A DNA stretch of 64,000 nucleotides, taken from NCBI GenBank assembly GCA_022414725.1, contig CM039464.1:46901957-46965956 (forward strand), in the 5' to 3' direction. The notes beneath the pieces were generated by a model. It saw only the letters and a program-made list of their open reading frames with translations. It ran no database searches and had not been told where the DNA came from. Position numbers and translations under genes: made by a program. This document shows positions 45,305 through 60,100 of the stretch, piece by piece. How positions within the stretch are numbered: position 1 is the stretch's first letter; each line of letters opens with the position of its first letter. Source of the DNA: Microglena sp. YARC (taxonomy: Eukaryota; Chlorophyta; Chlorophyceae; Chlamydomonadales; Chlamydomonadaceae).

Positions 45305-46423
45305 TGCTACAGCTGGGTTGCAGGTTCATTAGAAGTCGAGTACAGCACCATGGCAGGAGACACATTACAGATGGTACCCGTCCCACCTGCCCCCATAAAT
45401 ATTCGACCAGGATATTGTAACAATCAATAATGTAACCTTCAATAAAGGACCATCAGTTATGCAACCATTACTAAAATAACCATTGATAATGTAACCATTT
45501 CTAATATAACCATTTCTAATACGACCACATGCAACCTTACTGCCCACCCCACCTATCCCGGATACAATCAACCACAGAAATAATTGGCTATGCAAAGGTC
45601 TGGCTAAACTAGTCAGAGCTGGTACCCTATGCTCTGTGCTTTGCGCTCCGCGGGGTCCGGGGGCAGCGCGTCGCACTGGGGTTGCACCGAGTCTCTCAAT
45701 TTGCTTTGCGTCGTACAAAATGTAATGTTTTCAATAATGTTACCTTCGATAATATGACCATCAATCATGTAACCATTACTTATATAACCCTTAATAATGC
45801 AACCATACTGCACATCCCACCTATCCTGGATGCGATCAACCACAGGGAAGATGACCATGATACCTTGAACTTGGTTACAAAGCTTCAGCCAGCTATTTGG
45901 CTGCTCGCTCTCTTCGGCTATGAAATACTACAAAAATAACCTCATAATCAATCAACCACAGGGTAGATGACCATGTTACCTTGAACTTGGTTACAAAGCT
46001 TCAGCCAGCAATTTGGCTGCGTGCTGTCTTCGGCTATAAAATACCACGAAAATAACCTCATAATAAAGTAACCACAGGAAAGATGACCATGATACCTTGA
46101 ACTTGGTTACAAAGCTTCAGCCAGCTATTTGGCTCGCCATCTTCGGCAGTACAAAAAACCCCACGAAAACAACCTCATAATAAAGGAAGCACAGGGAAGG
46201 CGACCAGGATAATGATATCGTAACAATCGATACTGCAACCTTTTATAATATAACCATCAATCATGTAACCCTTTAATAATATATGATACACAATGTAACC
46301 ATTATTAATATAACCATTAAAAATGTAACCATTATTAATATAACCATTAACAATATAACCATTGTTAGTATGACCAATAACAATGCTGCGCACTCCACCT
46401 ATCCTGGATGCACTCAACCACAG
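44990..46423 (+). repeat. Repeat-rich stretch before the first confirmed NPHP1-like exon
   Basis: CCATGCTCCGAACCCATGCT units (44990-45170), a long C homopolymer (about 45271-45304), TAATGTAACCATT units (45430-45530, 45720-45810, 46220-46390), three copies of the GCAATTTGGCTGCTCG dispersed repeat (45873, 45985, 46098), and about five decoy edges of the form ATCAACCACAGGGA that match the acceptor at 46423. Confidence 0.75.
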
Positions 46424-49400
46424 GGATTTGGGCTTGGTGCAGATATCAGGCGCGACTCGGTAAGACAAGGTGACTCCCTCATGCCAACTGTAAGTTCCTC
46501 TTTGGTGTGATGATCCTGTTTGGTGTGATGTTGTAAGTACAACTGTCACTTAAGTACAACTGTCACGTAAGAACAACTGTCACGTTATTACAACTGTCAC
46601 CTAAGCACAACTGTCACATAAGTACAACTGTCACGCAAGAGCAACTGTCACGTTATTTCAACTGTCACGTTGGAAGTACAAGTGTCACCGTACCCTGTTA
46701 CTCAAACTCCGTATGGATGGTAACTTGCAGACTGTTCGTAGTTTTTTTTTTTTTAAATTTTAAAATAATAAAATCGGTATAGATGGTAACATGCAGACTG
46801 TTCATAGGATATTTTGTTTAATAAATTTTAAAATAATAAATTCAGTATGGATGGTAACTTGCAGTCTGTTCGTGGGATTTTTTGTTTAATAAATTTTAAA
46901 ATAATAAATTCGGTATGGATGGTAACTTGCAGACTGTTCATAGGATAAATAAATAAATAGTATGCCTTATTATGAGGCCTGAGGTTGAGGGGCCAGCCCG
47001 TTTGCTTGCACTGGGGCCAACCACCAATACTACAGAACAAAAAGTATGGTATGAGTCAAAAAGTGTTTGGCTTGTGCAGTGGGCATTCAATGCATTGCAT
47101 TGCAAGTTTGCTTGTATACACTCCTACACCACATTCGCTTGCACTGGGGGCAACCACCAACACTACAGAAAACAAAGTATGGTATGAGTCAAAACGTGTT
47201 CGGTTAGTGCAGTGGGCATTCAATGCATGCGCAAGTGCCAGTTTGCTTGTATACACTCCTACACCACGTTCGCTTGCACTGAGGCCAACCACCAATACTA
47301 CAGAAAACAAGTGGGCATTCAATGCAATACATTGCAAGTGCAAGTTTGCTTGTCTACACTCATACACCACATTCGCCTGCACTGGGGCCAACCACCTTTT
47401 CATTGGATAAACCTCAACCTTGGGCTTGGCTACACGGCTCCAGCCAGCAATTAGGCTGCTCCCTGTCTCTGGATGAACACTAAAAAATCAAATCAAAGGA
47501 TTATGATCAAAATGTACTTGGTCCAATCTCTTCATACATTTATAGACAGAGACAGAGACAACTATGCGCTATTCACTTGTTACATGGCTACAGCCAGTAA
47601 TTACGCTGCCCCCTGTCTCTGGATGTCACATGAAAAAATCAAATCAAATTATGATCAAAATGTACTTGGTCCAATCTCTTCATACATTTATGGACAGAGA
47701 CAGAGACAACTATGCGGGGGTACAACCACAGGCATAGACTTTGGCATGGGCGTGTGCAGGGGTGTAGCATGAGCAGGGGAATTTGCATGGTCGTGTGCAT
47801 GGCCTAGGGCTGGGGTATGAGCTAGGGAATGTGCAGGGGCATGAACTTTGGCATGGGCGTGTGCAGGGGTGTAGCATGGACAGGGGAACTTGACATGGGC
47901 AGGGGCAAGTGCACAGACATAGGCTTCGGCATGGACAGAGACATTTGTGGTCAGAGACAGAGGCAACTATGCGCTATTCGCTACGTTACTGCATATCCAA
48001 TTTGTAGAATAGGCAGTGAAGGTATTATTATTTATTACCTCCTGCCACAATTATCTATTTAATATCTCTATTCACCACGTATATTTCTTATCTCCCGCCA
48101 CAATTATCTATCAATGATCAATATAATATATTTAAAATATATTATTTATTACCTATTTGTTATCTCACATAGGCAGTGAAGGTATTCTCGCCCACCGCAA
48201 AATTGGGAGAAGGCTCATGCATGTTCTTTAAATCTCCCCCCCCCCCCCCCCCCCCCCACACACACACACCCCACCGCACCCCACCCCAGCCTAACCATAA
48301 AGGGGTGGCGCTTTTTGCCGCACACTACAAAAAACGGTGGGCTGCTCAACTTTTCTGAAATCAGGCTTGAGTAGCCCACCCAGCTACACAACCTTGCCTA
48401 GATAAATCTGAGATAAAAAACACTGTCCAATGTCATGCAGGAATTTGATGACCGAGAGTTGGATGCACCTCCACCCCCCAGACCTCCCGCCCCAATGGTA
48501 CGTTGAAATGAGTGCAGCGCATTTATTTATAACATTGCTGTAGTTGCGTAATCGTGGTTATTTATTTATTGGTGTGTGTGTTTATAATTTTATGTTTTGG
48601 GTTGTTGGTTTTTTTATTTTTATTGAGTACATCGTAGTAGTTTTATTTTGATGATGATTACATTATCCCAGCACCCTACTGGACTCCAAATTCGCCCACA
48701 GCTTGACAGACTTAAGGGTATGATAATGAATAATGATAATGATGATTGCATTGTTCCTGGTGCCCTACTGGACTCCAAATGTGCCCTCGGCTTGACAGAG
48801 TCAAGGTGGACTCACTGTTTTATTTTTCGGCTACCAGCAGCTGCTTCTAGGCTGCTCCCCTGGCTGGCTAATCAGCCGAAACTAAAGCAACTCAGTGCAC
48901 CTTGAAGCTGACGTAAGCAGCTCTCTAGCGCTACTGAAATTTTGAGGCTTACCCCAGTGGCTGGCTCGGGGATCTGCCTAGAAGCTGCTGCTCGTAGCCA
49001 AAAAGGAAAACAGTAGGTGGATTCATGAACATCACGCACAAAGAAGAAACAAAAAAAGAAAACTGTTTTGTTTCGAATACGGTCGGTCTATCAACCTTCA
49101 GGCTGCTCACCGCCGTCAGGTGGAGTAAACATGGGTAGAGTAAACACTCCTGCAACACAATCCATAGTACAGAGCAGGGTACTACTTCTTGCCAAATTGG
49201 TCAGCACTTAAAGCGCACAAATGTCAAATTGGTCAGCGCTTTTTAGTGCAAAAAGCGCAAAATCTGCGCGCTGCGCCCACAGGGGGTTGAAAAAACTGCG
49301 CGAAACACGCAGAGGGGCTCAAAAAGACAGCGTGGCACCGCGCTGCCGCGCGCGCTTAGTAGTACCCTGGTACAGAGCATCATCACCAGTGTACTGCTAA

Positions 49401-51155
49401 GCGCGTGTGGCAGTGCCGTGCCGCGCTGCCTTTTTGAGACCCTCTGCGCGTTTCGCGCAATTTTTTCAACTCCCTGTGGGCGCAGCGCGCAGTTTTTGCG
49501 CTTTTTGCACTAAAAAGCGCTAACCAATTCGACGTTTGTGCGCTTTAAGCGCTGACCAATTTGGCAAGAAGCAGCACCCTGGTTATCACAGGGCCGTTTA
49601 CAGACGCATCCAAGTCCTACATTGTCCAAAATTGTCATGGGCCTACCATAATTCATAACAGGCCTATCATAATTCCTGACAGACAGAATTGTCATGGGCC
49701 TGTCATAATTCCTGACAGACAGAATTGTCATGGGCCTGTCACAATTCCTGACAGACAGAATTGTCATGGGCCTGTCATAATTCCTGACAGACAGAATTGT
49801 CATGGGCCTACCATAACTCCTCATAGACAGAATTGTCATGGGCCTGTCATAATTCCTGACAGACAGACCCAGATAGACCCTAGACTCTAAATTGTCCAAA
49901 ATTGTTATGGGCCTACCATAATTCCTCACAGACAGAATTGTCATGGGCCTGTCATAATTCCTGACAGACAGACCCAGATAGACCCTAGACTCTACATTGT
50001 CCAAAATTGTCATGGGCTGGCCATTGTTGATTCCTGACAGACAGACCCAGATAGACCCTAGACCAACATAGTCATGGGCAGGCCGTTGTTGATTCCTGAC
50101 ATACCCACTCAGACAGGCCTTAGACTTACAACAGATGATGATGATGATGATGATATTTTTCCTGGTGCCTGACTGGACTCTCAATGCGATTATTATTATT
50201 ATTATTATTATATTGCATGTTCCCTGGTGTTCGCGGCTTAACGACGTCCTGGTGCCCTACTGGACTCAAAATGCAATGATGATGCTGCTGCTTCTGATGA
50301 TGATGATTGCATGTTTCCTGATGCCCGTGGCTTGACGACGTTCTGGAGCCCTACTGGACTCAAAATACAATGATGATGATGATTGCATGTTTCCTGATGC
50401 CCTACTGGACTCTAAATGCAATGATGATGATGCATTTTTTTTCTGGTGCCCTACTGAACTCCCACTTTGCCCATGGCCTGACAGCAGTCATGGCTTGACG
50501 GCAGTCATCTGGACATGACCGGCTAACTTGATCATGGTTACATGACTCCATCCAGCAATTTGGCTGCTCGCTATCTTCAGCAGAAAACAAATATCAGGAA
50601 TATCCGGACACCAGTAGACCTAAACATTAGGATACCAGGGGAAATGTAAACGTAAACAATTGTGTAGTTATTGGTATGGACGGCCATCTATTGGGGACCT
50701 TGGGATGTATATCTCCCTGATTATATCTATACACATATGATACGGAAGTAGTGCTGATAATAATGCTTGCTTGCTGCAATATTGCCTTTCTTTTTCTGAA
50801 GTTTTTTTTTTTTAAAGAAAGACCCCTCCCGGATGTTGTGGAGTGGGCTTGTCTTGGGCCAGCAATGGTCTGTCAATGACAATGTAATGTATATGTATGT
50901 ATGTCATTATATAACGTACTGCTCTCAAAATTTAATGGTTTAAATTGACGGGAGCAACCGTCAAATCGTGGCGTACGGTATATTACACAACGAAAAAACT
51001 TCAAATCGTTTTTTTTGCCACAAACATTTAACATGATTAAGCACAAACGTTCAGTTACATAAATGGATTTTATTAAAATGGAAACCGTCAAATGTGTGAC
51101 GTCAATTTATATTTCTATTAAAAAAACCGTCAAATGTAAACCGTCAATTTATAAT

Positions 51156-51189
<34 letters not shown>

Positions 51190-54100
51190 AAAAAAGCCGT
51201 CAAATTTTGCAACCGTTAAATTGTGAGAGCAGTACGGTAATTATAATTGAAATATGCATTATTATATGTGGAAGTGAACATCCCGGTTTGGCAAATGGTT
51301 CAATGGTTGATTATGTCCACGGACTGAAGAAGGTGCTGAGTGCAAATCCCTTTGAGTGCGCTTTAGTGTAAGCGGTCGCTGTCAACCGCCATAGTAGCAC
51401 TGTCCAGACAAGAGACATAACAGGCATGAGAATATAGATAGAATTGATATTTATATCGGCATATGCTCGAGGGGGGGGGGGGGGTTGTCAGACTGCATGT
51501 TCGTAAATTGTTATTTTCGCTCCTGCCCCCCCCCCCACCCCCCACCCCACCCCCCCTTGAGGCTTCATATATGGACACCCAGGCAGTAGTACATAGTGAA
51601 AGGGGGATCCATGTGCATCATATCGTCAAGGCCTTTCTAACAATACAACCAAATATAAAAATAGCAAGTTTGGACGCAGTTATTCAGTTTTTAGTATCTT
51701 GACAACTTTCTTGGGCGCTCAGTAGTCTGCCTTTAAAGGATATAAGAACATTGAATACTTCATTTCCACAAGAAGTTTCAGCATACCATCGAGACACGTT
51801 ATAGGTGTCTACCCCCATTTTCATGTTTTATACTTGAGTACATATATTGATTTGTTTTAGGGTTTGGGGTAAGTGTTCATCAATTCCTTGCAGGGTGGCT
51901 GCAGCGGCGCCTTGTTTTTGTAGTCAAGCACATATTGTTCCATACAGGGCACCGGCAGTGGCCCCCCAAACACCAAACCCAAACTCCAACCCCCCCAAAC
52001 ACCGAACACCAGCCCCCAATCACCAACCCAACCCCCACCAACCCAATTCCATGCAGTGCGTTGGCAGTGGCCCCCAAACACAAAACTCAAACACCAACCC
52101 ACAAGCACCGAACACCAGCTCCAAAACATCAATCTCCAAAACAACAATCTCCAAAACATCAATCTCCAAAACATCAAGCTCCAAAACACCAACCCACAAG
52201 CACCAAACACCAGCCCCCAAACACCACCACCCCAATTCCATGCAGGGTGGCGGGGGTGGCTTTGGACTAGCAGCAGAGCTCCCAGCATCAGGCTCACAGA
52301 AACCACCTTTAGATGGGATATCTCGCCTGGAGCCAGTGAGGGCTCCTATAGACCCCAAACCTCTCCCCCCCCGTCCACCCCTTGGACAAGGGCCGTCCAC
52401 TTCTGTTGGCGGCTTTGGCCTGGCAGAGGAAGCCCGCAGACATGATCCCCCTCCCCTAGGCCAACAGGGGGCGTTGCACGATGACGGCACGAGGCGCCAG
52501 TCCAGCGCAGGGGGGGGCTACGGCCTCATGCAACCGCCCCGAGGAGACCGACCCTACAGTGGTATCGGCTCTCGCCCCAACTCACCTCCACCGCCACCAC
52601 CTCCTCTCCCAGGCCCTACAGCTGCAGGGCAATATGGTGGCCAGCAGTCCGGCCCCCAGTATGACCCTAACCGCCTGCCTCAAGCTCAGCTGGACCCTAG
52701 AATGCAGAACCCCACAGCTTACGGTGCAGACCCCCGCAAGCCCCCTGTCGGCTCCTACCCCAATCCTGGTGATCAGACCTTCAATGCCAACCGCCCACCT
52801 CTGCAGCCCTATGACCCCAACCGCCCTAACCAACAGCAGTACGATCCCAACCGCCCAAACCAGCAGCAGTATGATCCCAACCGCCCAAACCAACAGCAGT
52901 ACGACCCCAACCGCCCAAACCAGCAGCAGTACGATTCCAACCGTCCAAACCAACAGCCATATGATCCCAACCGCCCAAACCAGCAGCAGTACGATCCCAA
53001 CCAGCCCTCTCCTCTCCATGCTGGTCTGCAGCAACCGGGTGGTTCCCCCCCCCAGGGACCTATCCAGCCCTTGAATCAACTACTGGGGGGCAGCTTCAGC
53101 CAGGGCGGGGCCCCCCCAGGCCCCCCCTTTGACACTCAGCAGATGCAGGGGCTGAACTATGAGGAGCAGCAGCAAGTAATGATGCAGCAGCAACATAGCT
53201 CAATGATCTCCCCGCTCTTTAGCATGCATGACCTTCCGCCGGATGAGCGCTACTTGCAGCTAACCCCCTTTCAAGCAAATGAAGTGATCCAACAGCTAGA
53301 CGCTGCCAAGGTGAGGCTTGGATTGAATTGGATTATGAAAAACAAGACTAATATTAGATTAGATTGGATTGTCTTGACTAAGGCTTATATGCTATTGGTG
53401 TGTATATATTAAGGTTTAGATTGGATTATATTGTTTGGGGTAAGGCTTATAGTAGTAAGGCTAAGATTGGATTTGATTGTCACTTGTTTTTCGGCCAACT
53501 CCGCCGGATGAGCGCTACTTGTAGCTGACCCCCTTTCAAGCGAATGAAGTGATCCCACAGCTAGACACTGCCAAGGTGAGGCTTAGATTGGATTGGATTG
53601 TTTAAAGTTAGGCTTCGATTAAATTTGATTATTTAGAGAAAGGCTTAGATTGGAATAGATTGTTTGGGGTAAGGTTTAGATTGGATTGTGTAGAGCAAGG
53701 CTTAGATTGGATTGGATTTTGTAAAGTAAGACTTTGGTTATATTGATTTGTTTATAGTAAGTTTTAGATTGGATTATATTGTTTGGGGTAAGGCTTAGAT
53801 TAGCAAGGCTTACATTATATCGGATTGTTGGGGCTACATTCTCTAGTATGTTCTGGAAGCTGACTATCTGCATTGTAACAAGTCATAGGCGTCGCCAGCG
53901 ACGCGGAAAATATGCGGAAAGTGTGTTGGCAACGGAATGAAAGGAGCTGACCGAAGCGAGTTAGATACGCGACCGTTGGCTGACGTGTCGGGCTTCAAGT
54001 TTTTCTGTCGGACAGGCAGACAAATGGGTAAACATGGGGGCTCCCGCCCCCTTGAAGAGGGGGCTCCGCCAACAAGTCATAGGCGTCGCCAGCGACGCGG

Positions 54101-57100
54101 AAAATTGGCGGAGAGTGTTTGTTATTTGAGAGACAGGTGGCAAGAGAATTTAGTGCAGCGGACCAAAGCCAGCTAGTTAGGAGGCAGTTGGCTCAGTGTG
54201 ATGGCATGGATGCACAAACGGACAACGCGGTGACCCTGTTGTAGATGTATTAAGTGAGGTCGTCCCCACGCCTTGCTAGAACTTAAACTTTGCGGAGAGT
54301 GTTGGCTTTCTGAGGGACAGGTGGCAACGGAATTTAGTGCAGCAGACCAAAGCCAGGGTTTACGAGACAGATAGGGCCAGGGTTACTTGTTATTTGTTAC
54401 AGATGGACAACATGGTGACTCTGGGGGATCCTGCCCCCCCAGAAGGGGGGTCTCCGCCCAAAATGGGTAAGAAACGCTTGTACAACACACTCTTGTGCAC
54501 AGAATCCAGTCACATAGGTTCGGACAGTTCCAGGTCCGGGTCCAGGTCAAACTTCCAACTTGAAATTGACTACATGGCTCCAGCATGTTAAGCTACATGG
54601 CTCCAGCCTGTTCAGCTACATGGCTCCAGCCTGTTTAGGCTGCTTGCCGTCTTTGGCAAAAGCCAAGAAATGAATCTGTTAATAGGCTGAGTATTCAGCT
54701 AATAAGGATTGGTTGATAGGCTGGGTTTGAATATGCAGCTAATATGAATATACAGCTTATAGAAATCAGTTTATAAGCTGGGTATGAATAGACAGCTGAT
54801 ATGAATCTGTTAATAGGCTGGATATTCAGCCAATAAATGAATATGCTGATCTGCTAGGTGTTCAGCTCAATCAACCATATATGGGTGCTTTCAAACAAGC
54901 AAATCCACGGCTTGCAAAAGAAAATGTTTGAATGCCCAAGACTGCTTATGAACTTAGACTGTAACTTGAACTCGGACTGAAATTTAGTTGCCTGTACAGC
55001 TACATGGCTCCAGCCTGTTCAGCTACATGGCTCCAGCCTGTTCAGCTACATGGCTCCAGCCTGCACACCTACATGGCTCCAGCCTGTTCAGCTACATGGC
55101 TCCAGCCTGTACAGCTACATGGCTCCAGCCTGTTCAGCTACATGGCTCCAGCCTGTACACCTACATGGCTCCAGCCTGTTCAGCTACATGGCTCCAGCCT
55201 ATTCAGCTACATGGCTCCAGCCTGTTCAGCTACATGGCTCCAGCCTGTTCAGCTACATGGCTCCAGCCTGTACAGCTACATGGCTCCAGCCTGTTCAGCT
55301 ACATGGCTCCAGCCTGTTCAGCTACATGGCTCCAGCCTGTTCAGCTACATGGCTCCAGCCTGTTCAGCTACATGGCTCCAGCCTGTTCAGCTACATGGCT
55401 CCAGCCTGTTCAGCTACATGGCTCCAGCCTGTTCAGCTACATGGCTCCAGCCTATTCAGCTACATGGCTCCAGCCTGTTCAGCTACATGGCTCCAACCTG
55501 TTCAGCTTCATGGCTCCAGCCTGTTCAGCTACATGGCTCCAGCCTGTTCAGCTACATGGCTCCAGCCTGTTCAGCTACATGGCTCCAGCCTGTTCAGCTA
55601 CATGGCTCCAGCTAGCAATTTGGGTGCCCGCAATCTTCAGCAATACAAAACAAGTTCCAATGCTGCATTAACAGGCCAATCAACCAGTAGGGGTAAAGGT
55701 GAATGTTTGTTTGGTCGAGGTTGGTATCTCCCACCGACCCTAAATGCGCCTACATATGTGTAAGAGTGGCAACGCCATTCGAACTGAATCCTCAGTGTCG
55801 CTGGTTTGTGTCGGGAGACCCATCTCCTGGGGTGGTAATCCTTTCACAATCAAAAAAATACCACTGCTGCATATACATAAACAGCAATATGATATAATAT
55901 GATATCTTGTCATAATATGAATATATGATGCTTGCAGTCTGACTAGGCCAAAGTTACCATTTGTATACAATATCATATGATGCACTTTGTTTGATATCAA
56001 AAGATATCATACTCGCCCTTCCTCAACATCATATGATATGCCGGTCCCTATATATACAGGCCAATCAACCATTCATGGGCCGGAACCCTAAATCCTAAAA
56101 ACCTAAACTTTATACAAACCCTAAACCATATACAGGCCAATCAACCATGCATGGGCCTGAACCCTAAAACCCCAAACCATATACAAACACCAACCATATA
56201 CAAACCATAATACATATACAGGCCAATCAACCATACATGGGCCTGAACCTTAAAGCCTAAAACCCCAAACCATAAACAAACCCTAAACCATATACAGGCC
56301 AATCAACCATACATGGGCGGCCCGGAGACCAAGGTACTGGATGTCAAGGACGCACACTCTGCTTTGATGGATAGCCTTGGAACCAGAAAGATGACATACA
56401 TTAACCAGGTCACTTTTTTTATACATCTCCACAGATCCATAGTATGATTTTTTTTATGGATAGCCTCGGAACACAAATACAACATACACGAAACGTTTTT
56501 TGTTTTTTATGGATTGCTTTGGGAAAACGAAAGATGGCATACATCAACTAGGTTAGTTTTTTATGTATCTCCACAGATTTCGTTTTTTTGTTTGTTTTTT
56601 TGTTTGTTTTGTTTTGTATGGATGTTTTTTTGTATGGATGTTTTTTTGTATGGATGTTTGTTTGTATGGATGTTTGTTTGTATGGATGTTTTGTATGGAT
56701 GTTGTTTTGTATGGATGTTTTTTTGTTTGTTTTGTTTTGTTCGTTGTTTTTTTGTTTTGTATGGATGGCCTCGGAACATTAAAGATGACATACATTAACC
56801 AGGTCAGTTTTTAATGTATCTCCACAGATCTCGTTTTTTTTTATAGCTATGGAACACGAAAGATGACATACATGGAGCAGGTAATTTTCATTTTGATGGA
56901 TAGCCTCGCAACACAAAAGATGACATACATTAACCCATTTGTTATGGATGGCTTCGTAACACAAAAGATGACATACATGGACCCGGTCTTTGTTTTTTGT
57001 TTTCTATGGATGGCCTGTGAACACAAAAGATATCATACATGAATCCAGTCTTCTTCTTTTTTATGGATATACTCATTATGGATATACTCAGAAAGCCGAA

Positions 57101-60100
57101 GGTGACAAACATGAACAGTGTTTCATTTTTCGACGACGCGTCGCCTTTCCGTCGCCATTCCGTAGAATGCTACGCCCCCCGATATCGGGATGCGCTGCCC
57201 CCCGACCCCACCAGGCTCCGCGCTTCGCGCTCTGCCATGCGATGGCTACGTCTACTATCCTGAAATCAGGGTTGAGTAGCCCATGTAGCTACTCAACCTG
57301 GACTACAGAAATCTGAAATGAAAAACACAGAACATGAACCCTGTTTTAGTTTGTGTTTTAATGGATAGCCTCAGAAAGCAAAGGATAACAAAAATGGACC
57401 CTGTTTTCGTTTTGTATGGATCGCCTCGGGACACAAAAGATGTCATACATGAAGGCGGTCTTCATTGTTTTGTTTTTTATGGATGGCCTCTGAACACAAA
57501 AGATGACATACCTGAACCCGGTCTTAATTGTTTTGTTTTTATGGATATATTCAGAAAGCGAGAGATGACAATCATAAACCTCTTTTTTGATTTTTATCGA
57601 TGGCCTCTGAACACAAAAGATGACAAAAATGAATAGGGGGGGGGGGGGGGGGGGGCATGGCATGTGCTTGCACTGGGCCCAACCACAAAAAAACATCAAG
57701 CTCACTTAAATATTACGTATAATCAATTGTGGTGGGATTGCAGCTGAATATTTAACGTTATAAATTTTTATATGACCAAATATTGAGCTTGTAACAACTA
57801 GAGGAGGGTTTCCAAGCCAATCACTTGTATTGAGCCCAACCGCCAAGAAACATCAAGCTTGCTTAAATATTTAATACAATCAATTGCGGTGTGATTACAG
57901 CTGAATATTCAACATCATTAATTGTGATGTGACCAAATATTGAGCTTGTAACAACTGGGGGAGGTTTCCATGCTGGCCGCTTGCACTGGGCCCAACCACC
58001 AGGAAACATCAAGCTTGCTTAACTATTTAATATAATAAATTGCGGTGTGATTACAGCTGAATATTTAACCTAATAAATTGTGATGTGACTACAGGTTGAA
58101 CTTGCAACAGCTGGAGGGAGGTTTCCAACTAATGCTCGACCATCTGTCCTTCAAGCAAAACTCAAGGATGGGCGCCACAGGTGAGCCATGGTTAGGGTTA
58201 TCAACACTGTCTGATGTGTGTGTGTGTTGGGGGGTGATGGGGGGGGGGGGGGGGGGGGGGGGGTGGGGGGGCACAGGTGAGCCATGGTTTGGCTTATCAA
58301 CACTGTCTTCTGTGTGTGTGTGTGTTAGGGGGTGATGGGGGCGGGGGGGGGGGGGGGGGGGGGGGGGGGGGCTTGTCACCCATTTCCCCCCCGCCACACA
58401 CACACCTCAACTCTCCACCTACAAATTGCAAGATGCGTCACCCATCCCCCCCCTTCCCACCTCACACACACACACACCTCAACTCTCCACCCACAGATTG
58501 CAAGACCTAGCCCAACCTGTGATGGATCCAGGGAACCAGTCCTTCGTCGATCTCACTTACAGCGCTGATGGTGCCCTTAAACCAGAAACTCGGTGCTCCA
58601 TGTTTAGCTTTGCGCCTGTCAAGGTTGAAGGTGTTGGTCCAACTGGTGGGTGATGGTGATGTGCATGTAGCATTCCATGTTCAGCTTTGTGCCTGTCAAA
58701 GTGTCAAGGTTGAAGGTGTTGGTGATGTGCATGCTTGAAGGTGATGGTGATGTGCATATAGCATTCCATGTCCAGCTTTGCGCCTGTCAAGGTTGAGGGC
58801 GTTGGTCCAACTGGTGGGTGATGTTCATGCTGGTAGGTGATGGTGATGTGCATATAGCATTCCATGTTTAGCTTTGTGCCTGTCAAAATGTCAAGGTTGA
58901 GGGTGATGGTCCAACTGGTGGGAGATGGTGATGTGCATATAGCAAAAATTGGTTACATAGCTTCAGTCAGCAATTTGGTTGCTCGCGGTCTTCGGCAGTA
59001 GAACAAATCACGCCTTGGCAGAGCCAATGAAGACTTGTTACAAGGTCCTATACGCTAGCAATTCGGCACCTAGCAGTCTGCAGAATACAATACTTCCCCC
59101 CGTGCGATAACCACCCAAACCAGTGTCCGGGCTTCCACCCAGGCACCCAATATAGACATGCCCAAGTCTCTACATAGGCAGTTTAACGACTTGTCGAGGT
59201 CTGGCAGCCTTTGCAGAGCATACGTGTACGTAGAATTTGGTTGAAGCACGCAAACCACATACACCCACAAAATATCCGCTCGTCACCCCCCCCCCCCCCC
59301 CCCCCCCCCTCCACACACACACCTCAACTCTCAACTCGCCACCTACAGAGCATATACGTATGTAGAATTTAGTTGAAGCACACCTTTTGCAGAATTTGGT
59401 GGAAGCACACCATACACACACAATATCCTCTCGTCACTCGTCCCCCCCCCCCCACACACACACACACACACCTCAACTCTTTAACTGCAGAGTATACATG
59501 TATGTAGAATTTGATTGAAGCAAGATTACGTATTCCTCATCAGTCATTCATGCAAGTGCCTATTTGTAGTCAGCACTGTCCCATTATGTGCATAGAAAGC
59601 AATTGAAAATTGAAGTTTTGTATTATCTCAGTATTATGGTCAAGTGAACCAGTCAAATAGCCAGGGATTTTTTCCGTACTATATTACGATCGTAATATTA
59701 GACCCCGTTTTAGCCAAAATGATCGCAATAAGATATCTCCAAACAAACTGAAATCGACTAAATTCGACCAAAATTGACTAAAATCGGCTGAAATCGTAAT
59801 AAGGTTGCTGTTCTGGAAGGAGGCAAATACAAAAACGTAATAAGATCTGCTCTTTCAGATTTGAAATAATTATCACTGCAACTAGCTGTTACAATAGCTG
59901 TCACATCTCAATGATATGCCTTGGCCAAGGTTTGGGAAGGAGGCAAATAGCACCTTGCATGTAATAAGGATGCTGTTCTGGAAGGAGGCAAATAGCGCCT
60001 TGGCCGAAAAAATAAAAAAATAGTACATATCATTACGAGGCACGAGGTTGAGGGGGCCAGCTCGTTTGCTTGCAATGGGTCCAAGCACCAAGCCAATATG

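Noticed and set aside
45319..45378. Additional NPHP1-like exon between a CAG acceptor and ATG/GTACCC
   Set aside because: One frame reads plausibly, but it does not fit phase 0 of the neighbouring exons and shows no family motif; the donor is weak.
54988..55763. Three overlapping open frames of more than 200 codons
   Set aside because: They are the 23-bp tandem repeat read in all three frames (23 is not a multiple of 3, so no frame meets a stop); no non-repetitive coding part.
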